DNA of 64,000 nt, from the NCBI GenBank assembly GCA_026315105.1, contig CM048745.1, positions 742,261,006 through 742,325,005 on the forward strand. The letters run 5' to 3'. Source of the stretch: Locusta migratoria (lineage: Eukaryota > Arthropoda > Insecta > Orthoptera > Acrididae). Positions 31,715 to 43,821 of the stretch are shown in pieces. Each line of letters starts with the position of its first letter. The stretch's first letter is position 1. Both the position numbers and the translations under genes were made by a program. Below the pieces are notes generated by a model, which was not told the DNA's origin, did no database searches, and worked only from the letters and a program-made list of their open reading frames with translations.

Positions 31715-33375
31715 GTGATAATTTTACTGTCCAGACTCTCTCCATGTATAGAAACTTCCCTACCGATAAAGCAAGCTGGTCTTAGGCCTAAAAGAAATTG
31801 TTGTGATCAAGTCCTTGCCCACATAACTTTAATCAAAAAGGGATACCAGAACGGCGTTGTTCTGTTGGATCTAACATCGGCATATGGTAGTGTGGAGGGA
31901 TGGCCTACTTTATAAACAGATAAAAGAACCCTCGATGCAACCAGATCTATAATCTTATGATGAACATTTTAACTGGAAAAAAACTGTTCCGACGCGAGAG
32001 CAGCGCCTGCCGTATCCGCAACCAAAACAACATTAGGGCCAACAAGGTTGCCGCCACCTAAGGCGCACAACCTGAGCTTCGGCAAAGTACAATAACAAAA
32101 CAGAGACCAAAGACGTTACGTGTAACCAGAGAGGTAGCCTGCTTAGCCATAACAGGCGGAATTAGCAGCATACCAACTGCTGAGATGGAAACCATGTTGG
32201 ATATGCCCCCATTACACCTTTGGGTCAAGATGGAGGCAGCGGCTGGTGCATACAGAGTCAAAACTGGCAAAAAACTGGAACTCTTTGGGATATCCAGAAT
32301 CACACACTAAAATAGAGAGTAAGGTAAATATAGGAAAGGTTGGGGAAATGCCAGCCGACTATATTATAACCCCATACTACTTCAACAAGCCTTTCAATAT
32401 AACAATTGGAGGTAGGGAATAGTGGGAGACAATAGTTCGACACCGTACGGGGGATGTTGTCTGGTTCACTGACGGGTCGAAATCAGACCAAGGCGTTGGG
32501 GCCGGGGTATACGGGGTGCAGCCAAGACTGGAGGGCGTCATCTCTCTAGGGAAACTGGCCTCTGTATTCCAGGCCGAAATCACTGCCATCGGGGCGGGTG
32601 TGGAGGAGAATTTGCGTAGGTGCTACAAAGACCGTTGCATCTATATCTATTCAGACAGCCAGACAGCCCTGAGATCACTGGCAGCTCCTGCAACAAGGTC
32701 TAAAATTGTTGCAGAATGTCACAGGGTTCTGGTGGAGCTAGGGGAAAGCAATAGAGTAAACCTATTGTGAGTCCCTGGCCACTCGGGGATCAGTGGCAAC
32801 GAACATGCCGAACACGCTCCATTTATTGGACTGGAACCTGTCCTGACAATCACCAAGGCAATGATCAAATTGGAGCTACGTAACTGGCTCAGAAGACAGC
32901 ACGTAGAATATTGGACCAAAGTCTATTAACAAAAACATGGCAAGGTAATGATGCCAAAGCCATGTTTTAAAAGAAGCTCTGCAGTCCTGGGCCTGAACAG
33001 GAGAGAGATTAGACTCATGGTTGGATTGCTGACAGGCCATGGGAATTTCAAAAAACACCTACATACAATGGGAATAACAGAAGAGGACCCTAAATGTAGG
33101 ATCTGTGATGACGGTGATGAAACTGCATCACATCTAATCTTCGAATGCATTGCATTGGAGAGTAAGAGGCACAGAACCTTTTGGGACAACCTGACCCGAA
33201 GAAATTGTGTCTAATAAAGAACTGGTAAAGGGACTCCTTGCACTGTTCAAGGGCAGTGGTTGGCTTTACTAGATATACAGGGAGCGATACCGCACAATAA
33301 ACTTAGTTTCGGTGCGGGCAGTGGCGGGTTGGACCAATACTGTTTTGTCTTCTCTGAGAAAATCAAATCAAATCA
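31715..33375 (+). mobile_element. RNase H-bearing LINE (I/R1/LOA-like), RT deleted internally
   Basis: An RT piece (QAGLRPKRNCCDQVLAHITL, GVVLLDLTSAYGSV) is followed, after a large deletion, by a nearly complete RNase H: WFTDGSKSDQGVGAGVYG, FQAEITAIGAGVEE, YSDSQTALRSL and WVPGHSGISGNEHAE in adjoining frames. The four acidic positions and the His (D, E, D, GHSG) are visible. A Cys/His C-terminal motif follows (CRICDDGDETASHLIFEC). The 3' end has an (AAATC)n tail. RNase H is known in the I, R1 and LOA groups, not in RTE or CR1. Confidence 0.83.
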
Positions 33376-33379
33376 GCCA

Positions 33380-33442
33380 GAGAGGTACAGCGCCTATCGA
33401 TAGTAACCGGGAGCCTTTTCTTGCAGATGGCGCTGTACCTCT
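33380..33442. repeat. Short inverted repeat (hairpin)
   Basis: AGAGGTACAGCGCC and GGCGCTGTACCTCT pair perfectly across about 30 bp, directly after the LINE tail. Function unknown. Confidence 0.7.
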
Positions 33443-33539
33443 AGTATCCATATGCGGGACGGAGATTGGCCGTTGCGTCCCGGCCCCTGGGCCGGAAACG
33501 CCTTATAAGCCAGTGCAGTGGCCCAAACAGACTCGATAA

Positions 33540-34605
33540 TAACCTTTCCTGGACCCCCCACCTCCGCACTGTCCGACAGAAAGCCCTCTCCCGCCTTAAC
33601 CTCCTCAAACTCCTCACCGGCCGGACGTGGGGTCTCAGCCCCTCCACCATCCTTTACACTACCTGTCCCTCATGCGTCCTGTCCTTTGTAGCTCCCATCC
33701 GTCTGGATTTCCACTCCCACATCCTATTACAAAACCCTCCAAGTCCTCGAGCGCCACGCCCTCCACCTCGCCTACCGCATCCGGCTCACTTCCCCCACGC
33801 GAATCCAGTATGACCTGATCCCGTTTCTCCACCTCCTTGAATACGTCCAACATATCCGTATCCTCGATACCACCTGTAAAATAGACTCCCGGAACCGCCA
33901 TCCTCACCACCCCTGGGCCTCTGCCACGCCTCTACCGCGTTATACCCCCTTCCCTTCATCTCCACATCCTCCCTGTCCTATCCCAGGGTAATTTCCGCCG
34001 CCTCCCCCTCCCTTATGACGTCCTCCGTTCCGACATATACCTGTCCAACCAGCCCTGATCCCTCCCGTTAGATGTAAGGCCCCCTCTCCCCCCTCCCCTT
34101 CCCCTCCCTAGCTTGGCTACCCCCTCTCTGCCCTGGAGCCCCTACGGCTTCTCCCTACCGCCTCCTTCCCCGCCGTTTTTCCTCTCCCCCGCGCTCCCCC
34201 CCCCCCCCCTTCTCGGGGTCCTGGACCGACAGTTTTGTCAGTGCTACGTCACGTGTTGTGTGCTGTGAAGTATATGTTTTTGAACTGCGTCCACCGCCAT
34301 CAGAATAAGCGTCGCACCGTGTGTTTTAATTAGTGTCTCCGTGCACTCGCCTTCCTGTGTTATTGTCTTCCTACATAGGTTTTTTAGGTCACTGACTAAA
34401 TGTGGTTTTAATCATCTGTCTTTTGTAAAGTACTTCAAACTGTCGCCTTGTTATGTTCTTGTATCTCCGTTGTTTTATCTCCTGTTAAGTATTTTAATTC
34501 TCCACTCATCTATGTATTTTAATTACTCCTGGCTGAAGAGCAGCCTATGGTGCTGCTGCCAGCCTACCAGTGAACTGGTGTGAAATACAATAAAGGAAAA
34601 TAAAA
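33540..34605 (+). mobile_element. Jockey-type LINE, 3' part
   Basis: The end of the RT region reads LSWTPHLRTVRQKALSRLNL and LLTGRTWGLSPSTILYT, then a post-RT part in shifted frames. A very C-rich untranslated region follows (C runs near 34200) and the tail ends CAATAAAGGAAAATAAAACC. Clade uncertain. Confidence 0.72.
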
Positions 34606-34615
34606 CCCAAATAGA

Positions 34616-34985
34616 CAGTTCGCTCTCGCCATCGGTGTGTACAATATCGAAGACGTCAGGACCGGACTTCACGACGACCTCTGCTGCCCACGGAACTTCT
34701 TGGACCATACTAGCATTCGTGCTGCTAGCCGCTCGACTACTGACCTCACCTGCCCCTGGACTTCGCCTGGTAAACTCCTGCCACTATGTACTCACCTTCG
34801 GACTTGTAGAAAAACTTTTCGGTATCAGTGACTGTGAATTGCTTCGCCTAATAGGACTTGTACAAATTTTGTGTTTCCGGACTCAGAACTGTGTGGGCCT
34901 AAGAGCGCGTTACTGTGAAACGAATTTTGTGCAAATAAAATCCGGCGCAACTAACTATCGAGTGTGGTCAATTATAACAAAAACT
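34616..34985. other. Unassigned sequence between LINE remains
   Basis: Possible LTR-like stretch (AATAAAATCC near its end), but no paired copy or termini are visible. Confidence 0.3.
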
Positions 34986-35119
34986 TAGAGTAATTCTTAG
35001 CAGCAAGTCCAGCAGATGTGTAGCGTTCAGCAGTGTACTCCCGCAGGTCTCGGTACTGGCCCGCTTATTATTTCTGCAGATATTCCAGACACAGTGTCCC
35101 GCAAGTTTATATGGCAATA

Positions 35120-35819
35120 ATGAAACTTTCACTCTGCAGCGGAGTGTGCGCTGATATGAAACTTCCTGGTAGATTAAAATTGTGTGCCGGAACCGGGACT
35201 CGAACCTGGGACCTTTGCCTTTCGCGGGCAAGCGCACTACCGACTGTGCTATCCCGACACGACTCACGATGCCGCCTCACAAATTTACTTCCGCCAGTAC
35301 CTCGCCTCCTACTTTCCAAACTTCACAGAAGCTCTCCTGCGAACCATGCGAGACTAGAACTCCTGGAAGAAAGGATATATGGCTTAGAATATCAAATGTT
35401 CAAATGTTTGTTAAGCTTATGGGACTTAACTACGGGGTCATCAGTCCCTAAACTTACAAACTACTTATGAACTACTTACGAACTAGGATGGCACAAATAT
35501 CCATGCCCGAGGGGGGATTCGAACCCCCGACTGTAGTGGCCGTGCTGACCGTGACTGGAGCGCCTCAGTCACCTCGGCCACCGCGGCCGGCGCTTAGAAT
35601 ATCCTTTCTTCCAGGAGTACTAGTCTTGCATGGTTCGCAGGAGAGCTTCTGTGAAGTTCGGAAAGTAGGAGGCGAGGTACTGGCGGCAGTAAATTTGTGA
35701 GGCGGCATCGTGAGTCGTGTCGGGATAGCACAGTCGGTAGTGCGCTTGCCTGCGAAAGGCAAAGGTCCCAGGTTCGAGTCCCGGTTCCGGCACACAATTT
35801 TAATCTGCCAGGAAGTTTC
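35120..35819. mobile_element. Palindromic element with two divergent tRNA-like modules and 13-bp target duplications
   Basis: The left arm (35120-35378) and right arm (35604-35819) are inverted copies, each carrying a tRNA-like block (GTCGGGATAGCACAGTCGGT, then B box GGTTCGAGTCC) that points outward. The centre is a near-perfect palindrome, CTCCTGGAAGAAAGGATA against its complement, with a 12-bp loop that was hit by a SINE. A perfect 13-bp repeat TTATATGGCAATA (35107-35119, 35820-35832) flanks the whole unit. The right arm lacks about 40 bp of the left end. Confidence 0.85.
35394..35591 (-). mobile_element. tRNA-derived SINE, family A, in the loop of the palindrome
   Basis: Full-length minus-strand copy with perfect 12-bp target duplications GCTTAGAATATC (35382-35393 and 35592-35603). 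Confidence 0.95.
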
Positions 35820-36240
35820 TTATATGGCAATAGTTTAACAAAGCAAATATTTCGAAGAAGTAGTGCACAAACTGAATGAAGATCTAAACCGACTACGCCG
35901 ATATTACACTAAATGGCATTTACAACCGAATCCAGACAAAACAGCCAGTGTAAACATGCATCTCAATAACAGAGAAGCCATATAAAGGTTACAATATAAA
36001 AACTGGAAGCTAGAACTGCCACAATTTCCAAACACAATGGCACAAGCTGGGTATGTGATGCAAATATCTTGCGAACTTCAGCCTTTCCACTGATAAATAG
36101 AGATGCCAAGTATTGTGCACCTTTAGGGGCCAGAAGTGTACACGTATCAAAAGTAGATATTCAACTACGAGAAGCAATTAATCTGGAACTGTTAGACCTG
36201 CACCTATAGATTGGTTACCTGTATTATCTAACATGTAGGG

Positions 36241-38390
36241 AGATGATGACAACATGCTTCTCAAATGACTCTCTGTGTGAGTGTGGACCCATCCAATGAA
36301 TGAACCATGCGAGGGTGAGTGTTTGGGGTGAGAGTTTGAATAGGGAAAGTTTAATTTTTTAAAACTCACAACCACCAACTGCGAGCCAAATTACTAAACA
36401 TGCAAATCACTGGAACTGTGATTGCTACTGTTTGACTCGTTTTCTAGGGGATGATATCACACATTCGCAGCTTTCCTTCCCTGCATATGATTAAAAAAAA
36501 TCATAATAAAGTAAGTTCATGTGAGAAGAGGGTATACTAACTACTATTTTTGAAAACACGTGGAAGTTCACTTTATGTTGTTTATTACACCATATTAGAA
36601 CCCTGTGGCTGATACGTCTGTACGTCGACACATTTATCAAATAAAGTTATAGCTCGTGAGCCCCCATACAAAATGAATATTTGTCGCAAATTGTTTTCAC
36701 ACAATGTGCCTGTCTCAAACACCGTTTATATTCATGACTATGCGACGACACGTGTTACATTAACAAAACACAGTCACTTTAATTCAGTGCGATGCACACC
36801 TTGTTCCACAGGCTAAATATTACAACACACAGTAGCACTCGATTCAACTTGGTGCAGTCTACGACGAGCAACCACACCTGGCAATTGCCACACCAAAATC
36901 TATAGTATCCACCTGGAGATCCACATGCCGACTGAGCAGAGCGACGCTGCGCCCGGCCAGATACACCACTCGCTCCCGACTCGTCACTTCCTGGGCCGCG
37001 CGCGCGCGCCAAAAGCCCAACTGCCGGGTTTTTTCCCTACGTCATCAACTTACCCATGTGAGCTGTTCTAACCGACTTGCCAAACGTACAGCTCTCAGTG
37101 AATACATTTCTAAAACTGTACTTAAAATCAAAATAATTACACTACACATTAAATAAATGTCTTCATAGGTTTTTATATTAGTATAAACATCGTTTGTACT
37201 ACTTATTATAATCGTGAAATTTCTTATATCACAGATAAGTGATTTAACTGAAAATTTCAAGATAAAATACACAAGATTAATTGAAAATAGAATGAGAAAT
37301 AGTTAATATATTATTTTTATAAACAAACATTGCCATTCTGGTTGTGTAACTGTCTTGTATTCATTGGTAATTTATTACTTTTCATTGTCAATTAATCATA
37401 TTACGCCAGATGTGACTATATCAGCTAATGTATTGTTTATTTGTCAACAGACTATTTTGTAATGAGGGCCTTAAAGGTTCCTAACTGCATCGTATTACTT
37501 CTAATGGAAGTAGTATTAGAATATTTTATTTCACGCTGCGCACTGCACTGCGCCTGGCACTCGCCATTGTCCGTCTCTTCCCTCACCGGAAACGAACTGG
37601 AAAATCCTAAGCTGGAACAAGCTACTAACGTTGGCCTGCTCGCTGGCCTTCCGTCAGCTACAAGCACACAGCAAATCTCAACGTGGAGAATTCTACCTAT
37701 GGTCTAACTATAAATGTTGTCACCCAACTGCGTACATACATTGCTACCATAATTAATAAGATTAAAATTGTGTAACATTTAGTGCATTGGCATGGTCAAT
37801 GTTTGCAGTGAACTTCATACTGTTTAATTATCAAATGCTATTAATTACCAATATTTCTATTGGGCGGTAATCTCACAACCACCTGATAGAGTGCACCGTG
37901 TATGGTTTTAATTGTGACTCGAGGATGTACATAAACTCACAGACAAAGCCACTGAATGGCTTAAAACAATGTCCTGTTGTATAAAAGTTTAATATCACGT
38001 AATGCTACATGTGTCTCATTTCATGTTGTAGCCTAGTAAATACCGAACGAATAAGTAACAAAATAAATAAATGGAAAAACTGAATCACAAAACTAAAATA
38101 AAAATTAAGGAGACGGTGGGGGACTCCAAAGGCACAAAAACAGATTGCCACCATCATACAAACACAGGCACACCAGACACCAAAATACAAGCGCGCCGCA
38201 CGCACACACACACACACACACACACACAATAAAAACCAACAGTACACAAAACCATAGAACACATTAACAGACGTAAACACAAAATACTTGCAATAACATA
38301 CACTCGCATCTACAGCAACACACCAACCATAGAATAGGCAACGTACTCAGAAAACAAACTGACATTTAGAAAAAAATAAGAACAACCAAC
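36241..38390. other. Unassigned, mostly AT-rich; (CA)n at about 38197-38228
   Basis: No transposon ends recognised. A GC-rich patch at 36890-37010 and an 88-codon open frame at 37441-37707 could be host sequence, but neither protein is recognisable. A microsatellite (CA)n is at 38197-38228. Confidence 0.4.
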
Positions 38391-38394
38391 ACCA

Positions 38395-38760
38395 ACACAG
38401 GCAAGTATAACCCACCTAGTAATTATGTCAGGACAGCAGAACTATTTATATTGGACAGACAAGCAGAAACTTTATCACAAGACACGCGGTAAACACACAA
38501 GAGCACTGAAACGTAACAGCGTCACAGTTGTCACATTCGCCGAACACCTTATGGACATGAAACACAGTCCGACCGACATCAACACAGACCTGACAGTCCT
38601 CAAATGTAGCAACAGCAACTCGCATAACTTAGTAACTGACGAAACTGCTACATACAAAACGCCCTAGTTGAAGGAAAACAAATTGTAAATGTGTACACAA
38701 CTCACTGCAATGGAACTTTATACTCTGCCCTCAAAGAACTGCCAGACAAAACCAGTCTAT
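38395..38760 (+). mobile_element. GIY-YIG endonuclease fragment of a Penelope-like element
   Basis: One frame reads CQDSRTIYIGQTSR, which matches the YIG half of a GIY-YIG core; the adjoining frame continues with TFAEHLMDMKHSPTDINTDL, the usual downstream part. The RT is not present. A LINE origin is less likely but not excluded. Confidence 0.6.
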
Positions 38761-38941
38761 ATACACAAACGCATGCGTCAAGATAAACCCAAATAAAATA
38801 TTTTGATATAAAATAATAGTTGCAGATGACACATCTCTGGGAAAACTGAAATATTACAATATGTAAAAACAATATAAGACTATTGTATGGTCTTCGATAA
38901 GTACAAATTAAAAATAACGCATGCGTATTGTAAAGTTCATA

Positions 38942-40299
38942 CAGGGTGTTCCATTGACAGTGACCAGGCCAAATATCTCAAGAAATAAGCATCAGACGAA
39001 AAACTACAAAGAACAAAACTTTTCTAGCTTGAAGGCGGAAAACAGATGGCGCTATGGTTGGCTCGCTAGAAGGCGCTGCCATAGGTCAAACGGGTATCAA
39101 CTGCATTTCTTTAAATAGGTACCCCCATTTGTATTCAAATGTTCAAATGTTTGTTAAGCTTATGGGACTTAACTACGGGGTCATCAGTCCCTAAACTTAC
39201 AAACTACTTATGAACTACCTACGAACTAGGACGACACAAATATCCATACCCGAGGGGGGATTCGAACCCCCGACCGTAGTGGCCGTGCAGACCGTGACTG
39301 GAGCGCCTCAGTCCCCTTGGCGACCGCGACCGGCCCATTTTTATTACATATTCGTCTAGTACGTAAATAAATATGAATGTTTTATTTGGAACACTTTTTT
39401 TCGCTTTGTGATAGATGGCACTGTAATAGTCAGAAATGTATAAGTACGTGGTATTGCGTAACATTTCGCCAGTGCGGACAGTATTTACTTCGTGATGCAT
39501 TACTCGTGTTAAAACGGACCATTTATCAATTGCAGAAAATAATGACAGGTGGATTAGTCGTAGAAGCGCCATACTATGGCCCGCACGTTCACCGGATCTT
39601 ACATCCCCGGATTTCTTTCTGTGGGGAAAATTGAAGGATATTTGTTATCGTGATTTACCGACAACGACTGAAAACATGCGTCAGCGCATCGTCAATGAAT
39701 GTGAGGACATTAATGAAGGCGAACTACTCGCTCTTGGGAGGAATTTCGTGAAGCGTATTGCCAAATGCATTGAAGTTGAAGGACATTATTTTGAGCATTT
39801 ACTGAAGTCATGAAGTAATTAGGCCTACAGGTAATCACGCTGTAACAGCATGCGTTCTCATGATAATTTCACAAGACTACATGTATCACATTGGAACAAC
39901 CGAAATAAAGTTAATACGTACCAACGTTCTGTATTTTAATTTAAAAAATCTACCTGTTACCCACTGTTCGTCTAAAATTGTGATCAATATGTTTGTGAAT
40001 ATTACAGCGCCATCTATCACAATGCGAAAAAAGTATTCTAAATGAAACATTCATCTTTATTTATGTACTAGACGAATATCTAATCAAATGGAGTACCTAT
40101 ATTTAAAAAATTCATTTGATACCCGTTTGACCCATGGCCATTTGATAGCCGTTTGACCTATGGCAGAGCCATCTAGCGGGCCAATCATAGCGCCATCTGT
40201 TTTCCCCCTTCAAATTTTGTTCTTTTTAGTTTTTTCGTTTGATGCTTATTTCGTGAGATATTTGGCCCGATCACTGTCCACTGTCAATGGATCACCCTG
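38942..40299 (+). mobile_element. Second long-TIR Tc1/mariner-type transposon, internally deleted
   Basis: The ends CAGGGTGTTCCATTGACAGT and its inverted partner (ACTGTCAATGGATCACCCTG on the plus strand) pair; the inverted repeats extend about 300 bp (for example CATATTCGTCTAGTAC near 39348 against its complement near 40070). TA precedes the left end; the right TA has become CA. Only the transposase C terminus remains (WPARSPDLTSPDFFLWGKLK, then YRDLPTTTENMRQRIVNECE, about 39580-39810). A SINE sits in the left repeat. Confidence 0.85.
39136..39333 (-). mobile_element. tRNA-derived SINE, family A, inside a transposon end
   Basis: Full-length minus copy. Target duplications CCCATTTGTATT and CCCATTTTTATT (39124-39135, 39334-39345; one mismatch). 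Confidence 0.93.
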
Positions 40300-41827
40300 C
40301 ATATGTTGGGCATCCCTTACATCGTGTGCATACATTCCGGCACTACCAACATTACGAACAAAACTCGTAGCGACTTGAAGTAAAATCCTATCGCCAAACG
40401 CGAAATTCATAGCATTCTTGCATTCTGTTTAAACTTTGGTGTTTTTCATATAAATAACTTGTAGTTTACATGTTTACTTACATAGCCTTCTCATCTTTCA
40501 TAATCTGTTACTGGCTACTGTACTTTTACATTTTAGTAATAACCTCAGTGATAAGTTGAATGTAGATCATGAGTACGGCATTAATTTAGGCTGTCCAGTT
40601 GATATAAACAATTTATGAGAAAATAAACGAAATACTACTCCTCTAGTCATAATGCTAAACTTAATAAATTAAAAATCCACATCTTAAAGCCAGTAAAATT
40701 ATAAGTTTAAATAACAGTACTCCGACATAATAGTACCAACCCTTATATTTTTTCACACCTAAATCGTAAATTATGGAAGTTGCAGTGAATTAATTTAATA
40801 TGTGCATTTAATAAGTCAAAATGATACTATCTGTCTGTATATCTTGTTAAATGAAATTATTGCAATTATGTATACTTGTTTAACTTCAGGTCTAGTACAC
40901 AAGACTAAAGTCTTAGTTTAACTATTTTTGACATGTTAGTTTAACGTTTATATAAAAAGTGCATACTGTCATTGTGTTCATGATTTCACAGTCTTTGCTC
41001 AAATGTCCAATTGGCAGCCATGTTAACTCATCCTGGGGCCGTCTGTCTTGGTATGTGCCTGCATTTTAGTACAGAACTCTGTATCCATCTCTTATGTATT
41101 TCAACCAATTATAAAATGTTTTTATGTGATTTTGGAAAAGTAGATGGCGTAAACCCAAAATAATCTCTGAGTGGGATTTTATGTGAAAAATTGACCTCCT
41201 GCAGGCGAAACATTTTATTAGCGCCGAGAACCTGGTGCAACGTAATGAAGAGATCACAAACTGGCCGCAGAATCCAAGTTAAGTGAAGTTCATACTGTAT
41301 TTGTGTATCCACCACTTTCGTGTGTCCTGCCCATTAAGTTAAGGCTAAGTTTTTTTTATTAGTAGTACATCAAAGAGGGGGAGGGGCAAAACGGTTTGTC
41401 ACGGTGTACAGACTAATTGTTTTTCTGTTAAATAGAAAGCAATAAAAGACCCAACCGTGATGCTACTCCCCAGGGGCCTCACGGTTCTTTTGTAAGTACG
41501 TGCGTGGCGAGCACGGGGCCCCGAGCTAATGCAGTCATTTTTCCTTCCTTACCTCCAGGACTGCATTTCCTTTCCCCCTCCCATCCTTTCCTATCCTCAT
41601 TCCTTCCCCTCCCCACCGGGGCAACCGATAACATTAGCAGTTTAGTCTCCATATTCTAAGCAAACAACCCAATCCCATGATGCTACAACTGCTGTGAAAC
41701 ACGATTGGGTAAGATGAAAAATCACACAGTTTTGCTCAAACCAGACCCTTACAATTATAAAAAAAATTGAACAGTGCTGATTTCTGGCTCTATATGGGGA
41801 GTGCAGGACATGCTAAGCCAACTCTCA
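40300..41827. other. Unassigned AT-rich sequence
   Basis: No gene recognised. 41460-41640 is C-rich and could be a LINE untranslated remnant. Confidence 0.4.
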
Positions 41828-42020
41828 CCAGACCGAGCGTGGTGGCGTAGTGGTAACACACTGGCCTGGCCTTCGGAAGGTCGCTGGTTCAAATCCATTG
41901 CTTTGAATCACACCAAGCAAATGCTGGGGGTTCCTTTCAAAGGGCACAGTCGATATCCTTCCTCATTCCTGACAAAAACTCCATCTCTAATGACCCTGCT
42001 GTCGATGGAACACGGCTAAG
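41828..42020 (+). mobile_element. tRNA-derived SINE of a different family
   Basis: Head GGTGGCGTAGTGGTAACACA with B box GGTTCAAATCC, then a body with CAAATGCTGGGGGTTCCTTT and AAAGGGCACAGTCGATATCC, and an end TAATGACCCTGCTGTCGATG. This body is common in insect SINEs. A head fragment of the same family is at 6018. Confidence 0.8.
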
Positions 42021-43690
42021 AAATCTGAGAGGTAAGACATCTGCGAATGAGGATCATACCAGGAGATTGCTAAAAACGTAGGGTAAAATATATCAAGAAG
42101 AACAATGTCCTTTGATAAATTAGTCTTGTTTATAAAAAGCAAAACTCGATCAACTGCTCGTGCGTCGTCAGCTAAAATTTCTTCTAGAGTTTGCGGCAGA
42201 TTAAGTGCAACACAGACACGATTAAAATTACGACAGGACATGACTCACTGTCATTGGTTGACATCATGAACACAGTTGCGTGGGGTCACCAGTTAGCAAG
42301 TGGCGGTGGCTGAACGGGCAATGTCCGATCCTAAACCGGGGGCAAGATGACCTCCTTTCGCCGAGAGGAGCGTGAGGAGGTCTTCTAAACAGCCAGGATT
42401 CCTTTTATAGTTCTAAGCTTATTGGCATGAAACGAAGACACAAACTATGCCACGACGCTAAAATGCCCCTTGAATATCATTTGACGAGACTCAGAAGGTA
42501 GCTGTTCGAGGTAGGAGGGTTGCAGCCTTTGCCGCAGCATCAGCAGCCTCGTTCCCAGCAACACCTACGTGGCCAGGTACCCACAGGAAGCGAACTTGAG
42601 AGCTGTCATAAGCTAACAATTGAAGGGAGCGTTGGATTCGATGCACGACAGGATGGACCGGATACGGGTCTCTAAGGTTTAGAATGGCACTGAGATAGTC
42701 AGAGCAGATGACACAGGAAGGATGGCGGTGGCGGCGGATATACAGAACAGCCTGATAGAGAGTAAAAAGCTTAGTTGTGAAATTCTAGCATTGGTCAAGG
42801 ATACTTGGAGCCGGCTGTGTAGATAAAAATGTTACTATCTAGTCGCGAACGAAGTGCGACAAACCTCGAGCGGTATACCGAATCTGGAGTACTCTCCCTC
42901 AGGAGCGAGTTGAGTTCAAGGCAGTGGCGTATCCACAGAGGGGGGAGGGGGAAGGGCTGTCGGGCCGCGCAGCACCCCCCCCCCCCCCACAGACCCTCCT
43001 GGAGCTCCCCCCCCCCCCCCAGACCTTGCTGCAGCCTCCCCTAGAGGGCGTAAGAGTGGGGGGGGGGGGAAGAAAGGGAATTCTCCTAATATGAGTAAAG
43101 GCGCGGCACAGCCCCCACTTTTTTATTTTTATTTTTTTTTTAGCAATCAATTTAGCTCGGTGATTGACCTCAGCCCCTCATACCACCCCCGAGATCGCGA
43201 TCCTGGGTACGCCACTGGTTCAAGGTGAACGCGAAACTGAACTTGATGCCGCGATGGTATTGGTCTCTCATCCATTCGAAGGGTGGTAGGGAGGGTAAAA
43301 TCGAGTTACTGAAACAGGCGACAAAATCGAACTGCGGGAGACAGTCCATATTGGCAGTTGTAATGAAAATACGGGAGAGATACTGTCTATTAGCTTGTCC
43401 TTCATGACATGAGGCTATGTTACGTAGTTGCATGGGTACCAGACGAGTATACACGGTATTGGAAGAATATTGCTCTTCCTCTGGCGACAGCCCTTTCTTA
43501 ATGCGAGGGTAGCTGACAAAAAATTTAAGAGCATTCACATTGGTCAAAGCTGTTTTTTGGCACTGATCCATAAAGAATGCCCACAAACTTGGCGGAAAGG
43601 AGCTCAGATCTCAGGTCGTTTGTGCCCCAATGAGGGTCGATTTTGTGCTAGAGTCGCTTCGTAGCAGTACCGACCCCCACCTCTGCGTCT
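42020..43690 (-). mobile_element. RNase H-bearing LINE, 3' part, interrupted by a MITE
   Basis: On the minus strand: post-RT part (LPQFDFVACFSNSILPSLPP), RNase H start (FIYTAGSKYP), HRHPSCVICSDYLSAILNLR, then FLWVPGHVGVAGNEAADAAA, and a C-terminal piece LNLPQTLEEILADDARAVDR. The first RNase H Asp is changed to Ala (TDGS to TAGS). The frames are broken. Confidence 0.8.
42922..43217. mobile_element. hAT-type MITE, 296 bp
   Basis: Inverted ends CAGTGGCGTATCCACAG and CTGGGTACGCCACTG, flanked by perfect 8-bp duplications GTTCAAGG (42914-42921, 43218-43225). The interior is C- and G-rich with long C runs and no coding sequence. It interrupts the LINE just at its RNase H domain. Confidence 0.92.
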
Positions 43691-43821
43691 AGCAGACATT
43701 CATATTGGTGAAGAACACACTTCATAGCCCTGTACAGTGTTCAGTTACCCTACCAGGTTTTGTGGTATGGTAGTGGTGTTCACAAGCATTGTTAATTGAG
43801 AATCAAAATAGTCAGACAGCT

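Larger units (their letters stand above)
35000..36240 (+). mobile_element. LINE RT fragment, interrupted by a palindromic element
   Basis: 35000-35119 encodes SADIPDTVSRKFI (consensus YTADIPDTVSRKFIYADD); after the insertion 35833-36240 gives LNEDLNRLRRYYTKWHLQPN and AKYCAPLGARSVHVSKVDIQ. The pieces belong to one old Jockey-like LINE. Both ends are missing and stops are frequent. Confidence 0.72.

Noticed and set aside
36779..37012. GC-rich minus-strand frame as the first P450 exon
   Set aside because: No hydrophobic anchor or Pro-rich hinge, and no plausible phase link to exon A.
37441..37707. 88-codon plus-strand open frame as a host gene
   Set aside because: No recognisable domain, no splice or promoter support, and such lengths occur by chance in this DNA.
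38170..38230. CRISPR-like short repeats
   Set aside because: Simple (CA)n and CACACA-type low complexity; no spacers and a eukaryotic setting.
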